Positions 32,582 to 42,867 of a stretch of DNA of 64,000 bases are shown here, piece by piece. The first letter of the stretch is position 1. Each line of letters starts with the position of its first letter. The notes below the pieces were generated by a model. That model worked only from the letters and a program-made list of their open reading frames with translations. It was not told where the DNA came from and did no database searches. The DNA lies in the NCBI GenBank assembly GCA_018398575.1, contig JAGTXZ010000009.1:744001-808000 (forward strand). The letters are read 5' to 3'. The position numbers and the translations under genes are program-made. The DNA comes from Ampelomyces quisqualis. Lineage: Eukaryota > Ascomycota > Dothideomycetes > Pleosporales > Phaeosphaeriaceae.

Positions 32582-33429
32582 AAACACGATATCCGCATCT
32601 ACGCACGATGCATTGGATCCGACCATTCCAGTTTGAAGATGATGGTTTTTGACCCTCAACACATTGTCGATGGCATGAACTGCTAAACCAGAATAGAATA
32701 TCGATGTTGTGGTACTTGTTTCTGACTGTCTGAAGAACCAACATTTGCGCGACCTTCATGTGCGACCTACAGAAACGATTCACACCCAAGACATCGTCTG
32801 TGCATCAATCGACAAGTTCAAAGTTTGCTGCCGTACGGAGTACTACCCTGAGAACCTGAGGCGTCTATACTGCCAAGCAAACAACACGTGACGCATTCCT
32901 TCACGTTGCAAGCTGCCCTCTCATTGGCTCACCCAAGCATGACACATTTCCAGAACGAGGCAATCAAGTTTCAAACTCGTGGATACGCTCTGTTTCGACA
33001 TTAGCAGCGATCACGTTTGGGCGACTGCGAGCCAACGGTTGCAGTACACAAGCGAGCTGCGGGCGCTTACTGTCCGATCTTACGCCGGCCCATGGATCCA
33101 CCCGCGACAACCTATTCATAGAACAGATATGTAGACAGTATATGAGATCAATTATCTGCGACTTTTGGAAAGCAGCAGAAACGTCATTCATTTCCTTTCC
33201 GTCAATTTTCGTTATTTCCAAGTCGTTCTGTGAACGTCGATTCAGTCAGGGTTCATTTCTTTCCTGTCATTCCAGCATTCTTTCAACCCGAGTAATTTCT
33301 TAATCAACTTGGTCATTTTCGTTCTGTGAGCGAACACATAAGAATACATACGCACCTTTTCCACGTATCCGACCAACCGACCAAAACACATACAACACCG
33401 TCACTTACAACACTACAACCACCACAACA
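32582..33429. other. Intergenic, about 850 bp
   Basis: No supported gene. The last 130 bp are CA-rich, as a leader for the gene at 33430. Confidence 0.5.
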
Positions 33430-33855
33430 ATGTCCTGCACCGCACCAACATCCATTCCCTCCCCTCCCACAACCCTCACCTCCTGCGCCGTCCCCGTCGG
33501 CGGCTCAAACTCTTCCATCCTCGATACCTGCTGCAACGGCCACGTCAACGCAATGCTCACCTACTCCGCGCCCGGCTCTGCCTCCAACTCCAAAGCTGAC
33601 AACGGGTGCTTCCAATTCTGCATCACAGACGACCCGGAGTTTGTGGCGGGATGTCTGACCAACACGCTCGGCGAGTACGAGGGAAGCGCGTTGCTATTCG
33701 AGTGCTTCAACACCGGGGAGGTCAGGAAGGGGAGGCAAGAGGACGGCGCTCATGGCGGAAGTTATGGGAGTGCGGGTGGGAGAGTGGGCTTGGGCTGGGT
33801 GGTTCGGATAGGGCTTGGGCTGGGGGTTGTTGGGGCTGTTGTAGGGAGTTTGTAA
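33430..33855 (+). CDS. Small cysteine-rich protein with hydrophobic C-terminal tail
   Basis: A single exon of 141 aa after a CA-rich leader (ccaccacaacaATG). The first 95 residues contain eight cysteines (including CC at 34-35 and CFQFC near 60), a density typical of disulfide-bonded extracellular domains. Yet there is no N-terminal signal peptide: the protein begins MSCTAPTSIPSPPTTLTSCA. The C-terminus is Gly/Val-rich and hydrophobic (LGWVVRIGLGLGVVGAVVG), resembling a tail anchor or GPI-type end. No family recognised. An upstream exon carrying a signal peptide could exist, but I saw no clear donor. A (GT)n tract begins 25 bp after the stop. Confidence 0.65.
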   Translation: MSCTAPTSIPSPPTTLTSCAVPVGGSNSSILDTCCNGHVNAMLTYSAPGSASNSKADNGCFQFCITDDPEFVAGCLTNTLGEYEGSALLFECFNTGEVRKGRQEDGAHGGSYGSAGGRVGLGWVVRIGLGLGVVGAVVGSL

Positions 33856-33879
33856 GGCGCTTGGAAGGGTTGGGGAGAG

Positions 33880-33880
<1 letters not shown>

Positions 33881-33914
<34 letters not shown>
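33881..33914. repeat. (TG)n microsatellite
   Basis: About 16 TG dinucleotides with one C interruption, in the probable 3' UTR of the preceding gene. Confidence 0.95.
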
Positions 33915-35084
33915 GCTTTTTCATATACATTGCGCTGGCGTTTCTTTTGAATGGAATGACTTTACGGCCTTGGGAATGCTTTCTTTTGTGGTTCTTGTCT
34001 AGCTGTTTTTATGCCGTGGGTTTTTATCAAGGTTGAAGTGTGGCTCCTAGTTGCCAAACACTTGATGTATATACCCGCTCGCAGAAGAGCCGGCGCCTCG
34101 GCAAGAATGACGAGCGGTCTATGAAGCTGCTGAAAAAGACGGCGCGCCGCCCGGAAAAAAAGCGAAGATATGGCTGGGAGGGGGAGCACTAAAGTCTGCA
34201 ACAAGAGTGTGCAAGCCTATGAGGGATGGAAGAGGTTGATGAGGGTTACATGAAATGGGTCATCGTGCCATGTTCCTGGATGAAAATGTACGAGCTTAGT
34301 AGGCAGAACACATCCATCAAGAAAACAAAAAACAATCAGATATTAATGTACAATTTCATCGTCAAGTATGACAAATTAGATGTCGTGGCACACATTTTCT
34401 GCTACACGCTGGTGTGTCGTACTTTTCTGGGGCTATGAGCTGGCCACGGGAATACGACAAGCAATCCCAAGCATCCTCCAACAAGATACGAAAGAGCCGA
34501 GCGAGAGGCCTGCCCGAGACAGCTAGGATCCGTCGCTGCTGTCATCCAAAAGCAATCAACAACCAGACGCTACGTCTTTAACTATTACAAACATAATTCG
34601 TTATTAACATCAAGGGAAGTGTTGATGCGGATATTAAGACAAATGTTGTCAACACGCCGCGCATATGTAATTACATGCTTGAAAGTTGAGGCTCTTAAAT
34701 ATTTCCATGGACACCGCGAATCAAAGGGCTTTTTATTTCGCCATGAAGTATCTTTTGAAAGGAGTTGGTGGTTGAATCTCATCAGTCTCGGGTGTGGTGT
34801 ATAACATGTCACCAACCATTGGCAACGACTTAGGTTGTGGGAGAGAGAGAGCAGATCCATCCAATGCATGATTTTGGGCTTGCCTCTTTGTTGACAGCGC
34901 TGAGTGAGAAGCTAGGGTTTTACTAACTCGTCATTGTCAGATTAGTTCAGAGACGAATAGATAGCAGAAGAAAGAGACCTCGACTAGATTGTGCAGCTTC
35001 TGGGACTGTAAAAACGTCCTCCGACTTTTCCAACATAAACAGAAGAGTGTAAGGGATACAGTAATTCTGAGTCTTGATGATACC
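33915..35084. other. Gene-poor, AT-richer stretch
   Basis: No convincing frame on either strand. It adjoins the decayed oxidase tail at 35085 and may contain further decayed sequence that I could not assign. Confidence 0.45.
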
Positions 35085-35324
35085 TCAAAGTCGGCACAAT
35101 CTCCCTTTCTGCGTCGTCACTTCATAACTCGGTCCCCTGATTTCACATCCTTCAATTCTTACCCCCGTGGTTGCGTAAAACACATCATTCGGGTTATGTT
35201 TCGTCTTGAACCCCGCCATACTCTTATACTGCACCTCATCAAAGTCTTCTGGCCAATTAGGTTAGTTGGTGGACGCCTCATTGAGGTACGAAACACCGCC
35301 TTCACTAGCAAGCGTTATATGCCT
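35085..35324 (-). pseudogene. Remnant of a BBE-type FAD-linked oxidoreductase (C-terminal part)
   Basis: The minus-strand frame reads ASEGGVSYLNEASTN, a TAA stop (35262-35264), then PNWPEDFDEVQYKSMAGFKT, NPNDVFYATTGVRIE and KGRLCRL before TGA at 35085-35087. This is the berberine-bridge-enzyme C-terminal pattern (YLNEA...PNW...YDPxDVFYA.TGV...GRLC). Upstream the frame is broken by more stops (for example TAG at 35325-35327) and I cannot follow the FAD-binding domain, so the gene is a decayed remnant. The internal TAA sits between two strongly conserved motifs and is a mutation. Intact relatives oxidise alcohols or sugars in secondary metabolism, often as secreted flavoproteins. Confidence 0.75.
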
Positions 35325-35327
35325 CTA

Positions 35328-37047
35328 TGGCCGCAAATTATCTTCAATTACAACGTGACTCGCTCCTTAAATTAGACTAAGAGAAGCATTCTTAGCCAAA
35401 TTAGGCGACCTTGTAATGTGAAATGACGCGTTATCAACATCAAAGGGTGACCGCAACATCAACCCTTTTTCTAGCACTGGGAGAATACAAGTAGCATGAC
35501 AGGAAGTCCTGGATGTAGGTAATTACCTGCCCAGACCTCTTGCCCGGCTTATTTCTCGGAAAGAGATGCTTGAGAATTTTGATTCCATGAGAGCGAGGAT
35601 GCACCTACATGGCTTGGGTCTTATCGAGCTTGATTATGCTGCTGCGGACGGCGCTGGGCTTGAAGCATGAGGATGCCACATTCCTTAGGCCAGAAACAAG
35701 AAATGCCTGATACGCTAGGAGTCGCGAGTATCCAAATTTCGTATTCGCATCTGCGGCAATGGGGGCTCGAACTTCTTTGCTGCCATCTCGCGCCAAGTTT
35801 CCGCCTTCCGCTGCCTAGACATCCAAGCACGACGAGACGGGTGGAGCGGCAATGAGCCACGCACTGTACCCACAAGCCACAGCAACAACTTACCATTCAA
35901 GGCAATTGGTGACGTCTCAAGGCTGTGTTCTCGGACTTCGGCATGCTGAGACGTCTTCAATCCCCTTAGCTAGCGGAACGTGGGAGCGGAGCGACTTGGC
36001 AACTGGACCAAGCATCAGCCTCAGTTCAACATCGACCAGTAATTCTCTACTTGTTGTGAGAAAATTCCAAGGCAGAAGGATAAATCCGGGTCATATCGGG
36101 AGTCTGACCAACGAAGAGCACACTGACTTCAAGCAAGATATTTTTGAGCAACATGGCCACCATGACCACCTAGAAAGAGAAGTGGGATTTCTATGACGGT
36201 CAATGAGACTTTTCTTGAGGGAAGACCAAAGCTCCAGTCAGTTTTGTTTGCAATTTGAGGTCATAAACCTTTGCACAAGCGGCTTGCCTGCCCAGCCTTG
36301 ATTATCGCGGCGTTGTTACGACTCTCCCTGCCAAGTTGAACATCTCAACCCGCAGATAGCAACCAAGCATTCAGTGTCACCGACTCAGTGCTGAGCTTTT
36401 GGACTGTGACGAAGCTACACCAAGCCGTCCACCAGGCTGCGTCCCAGATTAGACGATCGAAACCCAGCAATCAGAAGGTGGCCCCTATGATCTATCAGGC
36501 TCAAGTACATGGTGGAATATTTTTCTAGGAGCACCCGAGTCTCTATGCGTCTGATACACTGCTATTGCACCGGTACCAATCTTGAAGTCAATACATTTGA
36601 GACTTTGACAAGCGCTGCGGTTCACTCCGATGACGCTCGTGCTCAGCGATCAGCGGCATACCTAGCACATCCCCATCGGCCTCCCACGTTCCAATACAGC
36701 TAGGTGACAAACGTTGTATCATCTTTCTCTTTCCATCGTTTCATAGTGACTGCAGTCAGTCTTTATAACGCGTCCATCCCCTCGCCAAAGTCCTCCACTC
36801 TTCGTGCGTTGTCATTCTTCAGCCTCACTTCCAGGCGCGTACTGCAGGCTTCTTAGACATTTATACTTTTCTTCAGATATGCCCATTTAAATTAATCGGC
36901 CGGCCCGGTTTTCGTGATTTTCTGTCACTCTTCGCTTGTCATCACCCTTTGCTATTCTAATTCACGGCATCCTAGTATACCTGGGCATCCCACTTTTCCA
37001 ACCTACTTCCAGTTACCCATCCTGTCCGCGAAGAATCGCTCACAAAA
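35328..37047. other. Gene-poor stretch, probable decayed sequence
   Basis: About 1.7 kb. Frames at 35605-35960 (minus) and 35852-36196 (plus) overlap and match nothing I know; the minus-strand frames may be earlier parts of the decayed oxidase. 36880-37047 is the leader of the antiporter gene. Confidence 0.4.
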
Positions 37048-39112
37048 ATGCCCACCCTCGATGTCAGCGAGTTGAACGTCATCATTGCGGTGCTTGGTGG
37101 CTTCGTCGTCTCATATGGCATCATGTCCGTCAAGATCAAGCAGATTTGGTACCTGGGTGAAGCACTACCAGCCCTCGTGGTGGGCATTGTTTTAGGCCCT
37201 ATCGCAGCGAAGTTTATAGACTCGGAACGATGGGGCTCGGCTGTCAAGGACCAGATATCGGAGATCACCCTGGTATGTTCAAAGCTAGCACGGTTGTGCT
37301 GTCACTAACATACTCATTTAGGGAATGACCCGAGTAGTCATCGGCGTACAACTCGTGATGGCGGGGTACAAATTGCCGGCAAAGTACCCTTGGACTCGCT
37401 GGAAGGACATGGCCATATTGCTCATTCCCGTGATGACTATTATGTGGCTGTGCACGACTGCATGTGTCTTGCTCATGATCCCAACGCTTACGCTGCTTAC
37501 AGCCATGGTATGTAAAAACCAATTGCAAGGTCAGGTCGCCTGTTCCGATACTAATGTAACTCTCATCAAGGTCATTGGTTCGCTGGTCACATCAACGGAT
37601 CCAGTTCTCTCGCAAGCCATCGCCAAGGGACCCTTCGCTGACAAGTATGTCTCTCGTGCGCTTCGTGAATTCATCTCCTCTGAGGCCGGTGCCAATGATG
37701 GTTTCGGGTTCCCTTTCCTACTGCTGGCCACATACTTGATTCGCCACACCCCTGAAGAAGACGTCAACTTCAAGCCTAGTATTGCCGAAGCCGCAACCGA
37801 TGGTGCGCACCGTCTGATGGCTAGGGCTGGTGATGTTGGCCGTCTAGGTGGCGGTGCCGGCAAAGCAGTCGAGATCTGGATCGTCGAAGGCTGGCTGTAC
37901 TTCATCCTTGTAGGTGCTATCACCGGAGCAGTCTGTGGTGTTATCAGTATGTACGCTGTGAACTACTCACTTAAGAGGTATGCTGCATCTTTTTAGCGTC
38001 GGGAGAGTGAGGAGAGGTTTTTCTGACACGTTTGCTAGGAAGTGGATCGACACCGAAAGTCTTCTCCTCTACCCTACCGCACTCGGCCTGTTTGTGATCG
38101 GCATAACTGGCTGTGCAGGTCTCGATGATCTACTTGCATGCTTCTGCGCAGGTGCAGCATTCAATTGGAACGGCAGATATCTTGACGAGACTCTGCAACG
38201 CCACGATGAAGTCAATGGCTCGATTGACATTCTTTTGAACCTAGGAGGGTTTACCTATCTTGGAGCTGGTTAGTATTATTTAAGAGAGGCGAGGAAGCGT
38301 TGTAGCTGACTCAAACCCTAGTTATTCCATGGTCAGACTTCCACGATCCTGATGGCACCGGTGTCACAATAGGAAGACTTCTTGCCCTTGGTCTCCTCGT
38401 ACTTCTTCTCCGTCGCATACCTGCCATGATGGCCATGTACAGGTTCATGCCCAACACTGTAAAGTCATGGCGAGAGGCTCTTTTCATGGGGTACTTCGGA
38501 CCCATCGGCATTGGTGCTGCCTTCTACGTGGAGCATGCACGCCATCTTTACCCAAAACTCGACGCCACGGAAACACACGAGGAGGAAGATCTTCTCCGCG
38601 CCATGGGACCAGTCGTCTACTTCTTGATTCTATTTTCTATCGTAGTACATGGACTGTCGATCCCTGCGCTTGAGTTGATCTATCGCTGGCAAAAGGTTGA
38701 GCCAATTGTGGAGATGGAGCCCGTCACGGAGCGTAGATTTTCTGTTAGCTCTGCGCTCCCCAACAACGCACACATCGATCACAAGCACGGTAACGTAGTC
38801 AGACACAATCGCTTCTCGCATGTGGCCAGCCGAAACGGTAGAATGAGCTTCGAGGATATCGAGCGCAGATATGGCAAAAGCGAGCATGGCTCCAAGTCGA
38901 GGCCTCCTCCCGAGACGCCTACTTGGAGGCTTACCAGCGCTACAGATGGCAGTGAAGAGACATTGAAAGTCAAGAATGCCCAGTTTTCACGAGAAAAGAC
39001 GGGCATTCAATTCATCAACGGGAACCCAATGCGCGGACGACAAAGGAGTGAGGAGATGAGAATGCCGCCCAACACTGACAGAATAGACTACTCGGCGCAA
39101 GCGCGCATCTAG
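37048..39112 (+). CDS. NHA1: Na+(K+)/H+ antiporter, Nha1/Sod2 family
   Basis: Five exons, 37048-37272, 37322-37507, 37571-37977, 38039-38268 and 38322-39112, with introns of 49-63 nt; 612 aa. It exports Na+ and K+ in exchange for protons at the plasma membrane. The N-terminus LNVIIAVLGGFVVSYGIMS is membrane span 1. Later come GMTRVVIGVQLVMAGYKLPA, VIGSLVTSTDPVLSQAIAKG, NDGFGFPFLLLATYLI and the ion-site Asp pair in TGCAGLDDLLACFCAG. The hydrophilic C-terminal tail from about residue 440 (RWQKVEPIVEMEPVTERRFS) is conserved in type but shorter than the tails of yeast Nha1. All five exons join in frame. Intron 2 is a multiple of three without a stop, so an unspliced reading would add 21 residues. 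Confidence 0.95.
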
Positions 39113-39319
39113 AAAGGAAAGGTCACGGCATTCTGGTATCTTATACAGCGCGTGAAAGGTTTCTGCGCATCCACTCGCTTTTTCGTAGATGTTGTGGTAA
39201 TTCGACTTCAGGCCGAGAGTGATACGTGGAATAGAACGGAATGAGACAATCGATTTAGCCCCATGGCATCTTCATCGCAGCTTTCGCGCACATGGGAGGC
39301 CGCCGGGATGCTTTCGTGT

Positions 39320-40235
39320 CTATCGTGGCACTCCCAATTGTCGCAAAACGTTCGCACATCCGTTTTGCAACCACTTGTCCATGCCAGCCTGATCCGGCAC
39401 CCACACCGACCCCATCATACCCCCTGTATTCGCACTCGCTCCATTCCAGGCGCCCTTTCTTCTGGGTATCACGATTAAAGCATCGTCCCAGAGAACAACA
39501 TTGTGCGGACACGTTTCTTCCTTGTTCAATCCCAAGGCTGTCCTCGTTTGGTTGAGAAAGTCATTGTAGGTCTCCACCAAATCGACGACAGACGCATCGA
39601 CAATCTTTGTATCGAAGTGATGCAAGTAGTACTGGAATGGCACTTTTGTGCTTCCCTCTTTTGCATGAACCAAGGCATCGAACGCGAATGGAGGCCCTCG
39701 AAGGCCCTGCATGTGCTTATGGACGCGACTGCACCCACCAGCCTCAGTACAGTTGTAGATGGCGTACATGTTCGGTACTTTATTGATTGTCTCAAGCATA
39801 GCCTTGAAGTCTTCCGCATCGAGTGCTTCATGCTGCCTTCTGTACGAATCCGTTGTCAACATCATAAGCTGGGGCCTATCCACGCAGAACATATTCAAAG
39901 CCAGGTCGTGCGAGCCGCCATTCAGCTTTGTGATGATCAGTCGTTCATCTGGACAGTACATGTCAGATCCTGGTCCCCATTTCCTGCTCTTGTCGAAGGC
40001 AGGGCTGAGCACTGCTCCGACGGTGTGAGGCTTCGTTGCCAGGGCTGGACAAATACGAAACTCTACCTTTGTGAGGCGAAAATCAGCACGATACCGACAT
40101 CTTCCAGCACAAGGCACTTACTGGATATCCTTCGTCCTCATGATGAATAGAATTGTATGGCCCAGACACAATGATGCCTTCGGACACTAACAAATCACAT
40201 GTGTGCTTGATGGATTCTGCGATTGATGCGCTCAT
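39320..40235 (-). CDS. APA2: Diadenosine tetraphosphate phosphorylase / ATP adenylyltransferase (Apa2)
   Basis: Two exons, 40122-40235 and 39320-40066, with a 55-nt intron (GTAAGT...CACAAAG); 286 aa. The enzyme breaks Ap4A with phosphate to ATP and ADP. The first exon (MSASIAESIKHTCDLLVSEG, ending EDEGYP) joins VEFRICPALATKP. Signature elements include KRSRKWGPGSDM-type sequence near residue 60, LNMFCVDRPQLMMLTTDSYR, and the HIT-like catalytic motif HKHMQ in GGCSRVHKHMQG. The C-terminus ends NVLRQLGVPR. Length is slightly below the ~320 aa of yeast Apa1/2. The intervening small frame that begins MPCAGRC is intron read-through and not the real start. Confidence 0.92.
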
Positions 40236-40437
40236 GATTCGTAAACAAAGTTCTGGTGTGGTTGCGTAGAAGAAGATTTGTTGACGTGGCTTTGGTGGGG
40301 CCGGCTCGCGACAGCTAGCCTCCTCCGCCTACACCGCCTCGCCCACAGAGCCTCCTCAACTCCCAAGATAACAAAGGATCGGAGTCGAGCCGGCCAAGTG
40401 CCTCACAGAATGAAACCCTGTTTTTGGCCGAGTCATC

Positions 40438-42194
40438 ATGGAAAGCAGAAGTATTCCCGTACCTGATGTAGACGACGGGCCCGACTTTTCCAAGCTGGAA
40501 TCGACAATCGTTACGTCAAATATCGAATTACGCCCGATATCTCGAGATGGGCAGCACATACAGAGACATGCCGACGCAGCAGATACAGTGGTCAATGAGC
40601 TTGACTACGACTACGAAATCGATCCTGACACGTATCCACTTTCTACTATCCACTCGGTACAGGATCTGTTTTCCTGCGTGCAATACCATGAGCACATGTG
40701 CAGAGAGCAGAATTTCGATGTCAAGACTAGACTTCAGTGCCTTTCGGTGGACTGCTCAGGAGCAAAATGGCTTCAACTCGACGAAGCCAGCCTCAAAGAC
40801 CTACTGGACAACGCTAGCAAACGATGTATCGACGTCCCACCAATATCAGCAACACCCATGTCCCAAAGTACAACGGCTCGCAAAGCGCTGGTGTTCTTAA
40901 TCCCAATAACACCGGCATCCAAGACCACTACGTCGTATGGTAACACACTGCCCATGACACAGACAAGTGTCACCAAGCTCTTCAGTTCGCTTCAAGTAAA
41001 CCCTGCATTCATACAGAACCTTCTAGGTCGACCTGACTACTGGGCTCCGCAGGGACGCTGGGACGAGGAAGACGGCCAATTCTTGTGTTGCGATTTCTGG
41101 TGCCAACATCCTCGATGGAATCTACAAGTTCAAGGCGCACCACTGTCCGTCTACTCAAAGTACGATGCACAGAAAGATCTCACCGTCTACCTGGTATCAC
41201 ACAAGCCCAACGACACGGTGATTAATTCACTGCGTAAGCAACTTGACTCGCTAGTGCAACACCCAGCACAATACCATATCAGTGACGTTCTATTGGAGAG
41301 CCCATACGACCTGCACGTCATGATATCTCACCTCAACATGGAAGGGTCCAAATGGCATGTTGAAAGATTCCGCCGCTTCCAATGGAAAGCTGTCAACGAC
41401 GTCGACGACCATCTTGCCGGCAAAGGCCAGCACGACCGCAAAAAGCTCGCCTCATTACTCAAAACCCTCCAGATCGTAAGCCAGAACTCCGACTCCCATC
41501 TCGCAAACGCGCAAAACTTTCTTTTCACCGCACGAGCAATACTCGACTCAGCCACGAAGCTTGATGTCTCTCGAAAAAGCCGGATCAGACAGCGTACACT
41601 GGACATGTTGCATCATCTGATCGAATCCATGGAAAAGCAACACATGTGGTTTCTGAACTACAAAAGTCGAAAGGAAAGCGTCATGAATCTGGTGTTTCAT
41701 TTTGGACAGCAAACAGATAATCTGAACAATATCGAACTCTCTGCCGACATGAAGCGAGACAGTACCAGCATGAATGCCATAGCCGGGCTGACTATGATCT
41801 TCTTACCAGGCACGTTTACAGCTGTATGTACTCACCTCATCTCCCTGTCTTCACATCAAAGTACAATCGCTAATATGTACCTGCACAGTCCGTCTTGTCG
41901 TCCGGCATATTTAAATCTGAAGCCGGCGAACGGGGCTTCCAAGTCACAGGGCTGTGGTGGCTATGGCTTGTCATCACGTTTCCCATCACGTTGATCACGG
42001 TGCTGAGTTGGTGGTTCTACAGGAAGCGCAAGGAGAAGAACATGCAGCCCGTGCAACTGTGGTTCAAAAATGACGAGCCTGAGCAAAGTGTAAATGAGTC
42101 GGCGAGGAAAGGGTCCGTGGTGGATACGCTCAAGGGATACGTGCGGAAAAGAAGAAAAACTGGTACCCGGAAGAGTGATTACTCGGTCATATAG
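40438..42194 (+). CDS. CorA-like Mg2+ transporter family protein
   Basis: Two exons, 40438-41823 and 41889-42194 (65-nt intron, GTATGT donor); 563 aa. A large cytosolic N-terminal domain (SKLESTIVTSNIELRPI; QGRWDEEDGQFLCCDFWCQH) is followed by long helices (MLHHLIESMEKQHMWFLNYK) and two C-terminal membrane spans. The first span begins in MNAIAGLTMIFLPGTFTA and continues after the splice (SVLSSGIF); the second is WWLWLVITFPITLITVLSWW. This is the layout of fungal CorA/ZntB-like proteins. The canonical GMN filter motif is not present, as in many fungal relatives, so ion selectivity cannot be assumed. The basic C-terminal tail ends in the cytosol. Confidence 0.88.
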
Positions 42195-42867
42195 TGGCAG
42201 AAGCAGTCGACTACGTTTCATTCTACCACACACTCCTGAAGCATTTATTGCTGTGTTTAGATACCAGACCCGCACTCGCCTTCAACTCCGCGTGCCGTTT
42301 CGCTGATGGCTACCTCGCTCTTACTGCTCCGCACATCGTCATCCATATAAAAGGGGGGCGGGGGGAATAATCGCTGAATATACTCCCATCGTCTGGCGAG
42401 GATACATCGCTCGCGGAAGCCCGGCTGTTGGCTTGGATGTACACGGCCGGGGGGAAATATCTTGTCGAGCGTGTCGCGCCGTCGTGGTGGTTAGCTTCGA
42501 ACATGCCTGTTCGAAAGCCCCACGTTTGAGATAACAGCGCGGTGTAGCTGTGAAGATGGGTAGTGATTGTCGAGTTACCCGCATTGCCGAGACAGATGAC
42601 TCGATGTATTGAGGATTTTGGCCGCGTGGCGACTTAGCCTGCCCAACAGGATTTTTGGACTGGTTGCTGCGGACCCGGGCTAATTTTCTGGTGTGTTGTG
42701 ATTTGGTTTACTAGTTAATGACGATGCACAGTAAAGATAGGTAGTCGTACCACGTCTATGATTGACTACATCCCATGATAGCTGTGATGATTCATTACCC
42801 ACAACTCCATTATATTCATGTATACATCTCCTATCCTCCTTGCACATGGAGCTGCTTCTTCTAATAT
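42195..42867. other. Intergenic between two convergent genes
   Basis: 3' flanks of the CorA-like gene and the M28 peptidase gene. No supported feature. Confidence 0.5.

Noticed and set aside
30950..34000. MFS transporter plus NmrA-like reductase plus FAD oxidase remnant as a biosynthetic gene cluster
   Set aside because: No backbone synthase, P450 or pathway regulator is present, and the genes are interleaved with housekeeping functions such as IES2.
35100..35375. Plus-strand frame FRLEPRHTLILHLIKVF
   Set aside because: The same bases read on the minus strand give the ordered BBE motifs, so the plus-strand frame is a shadow.
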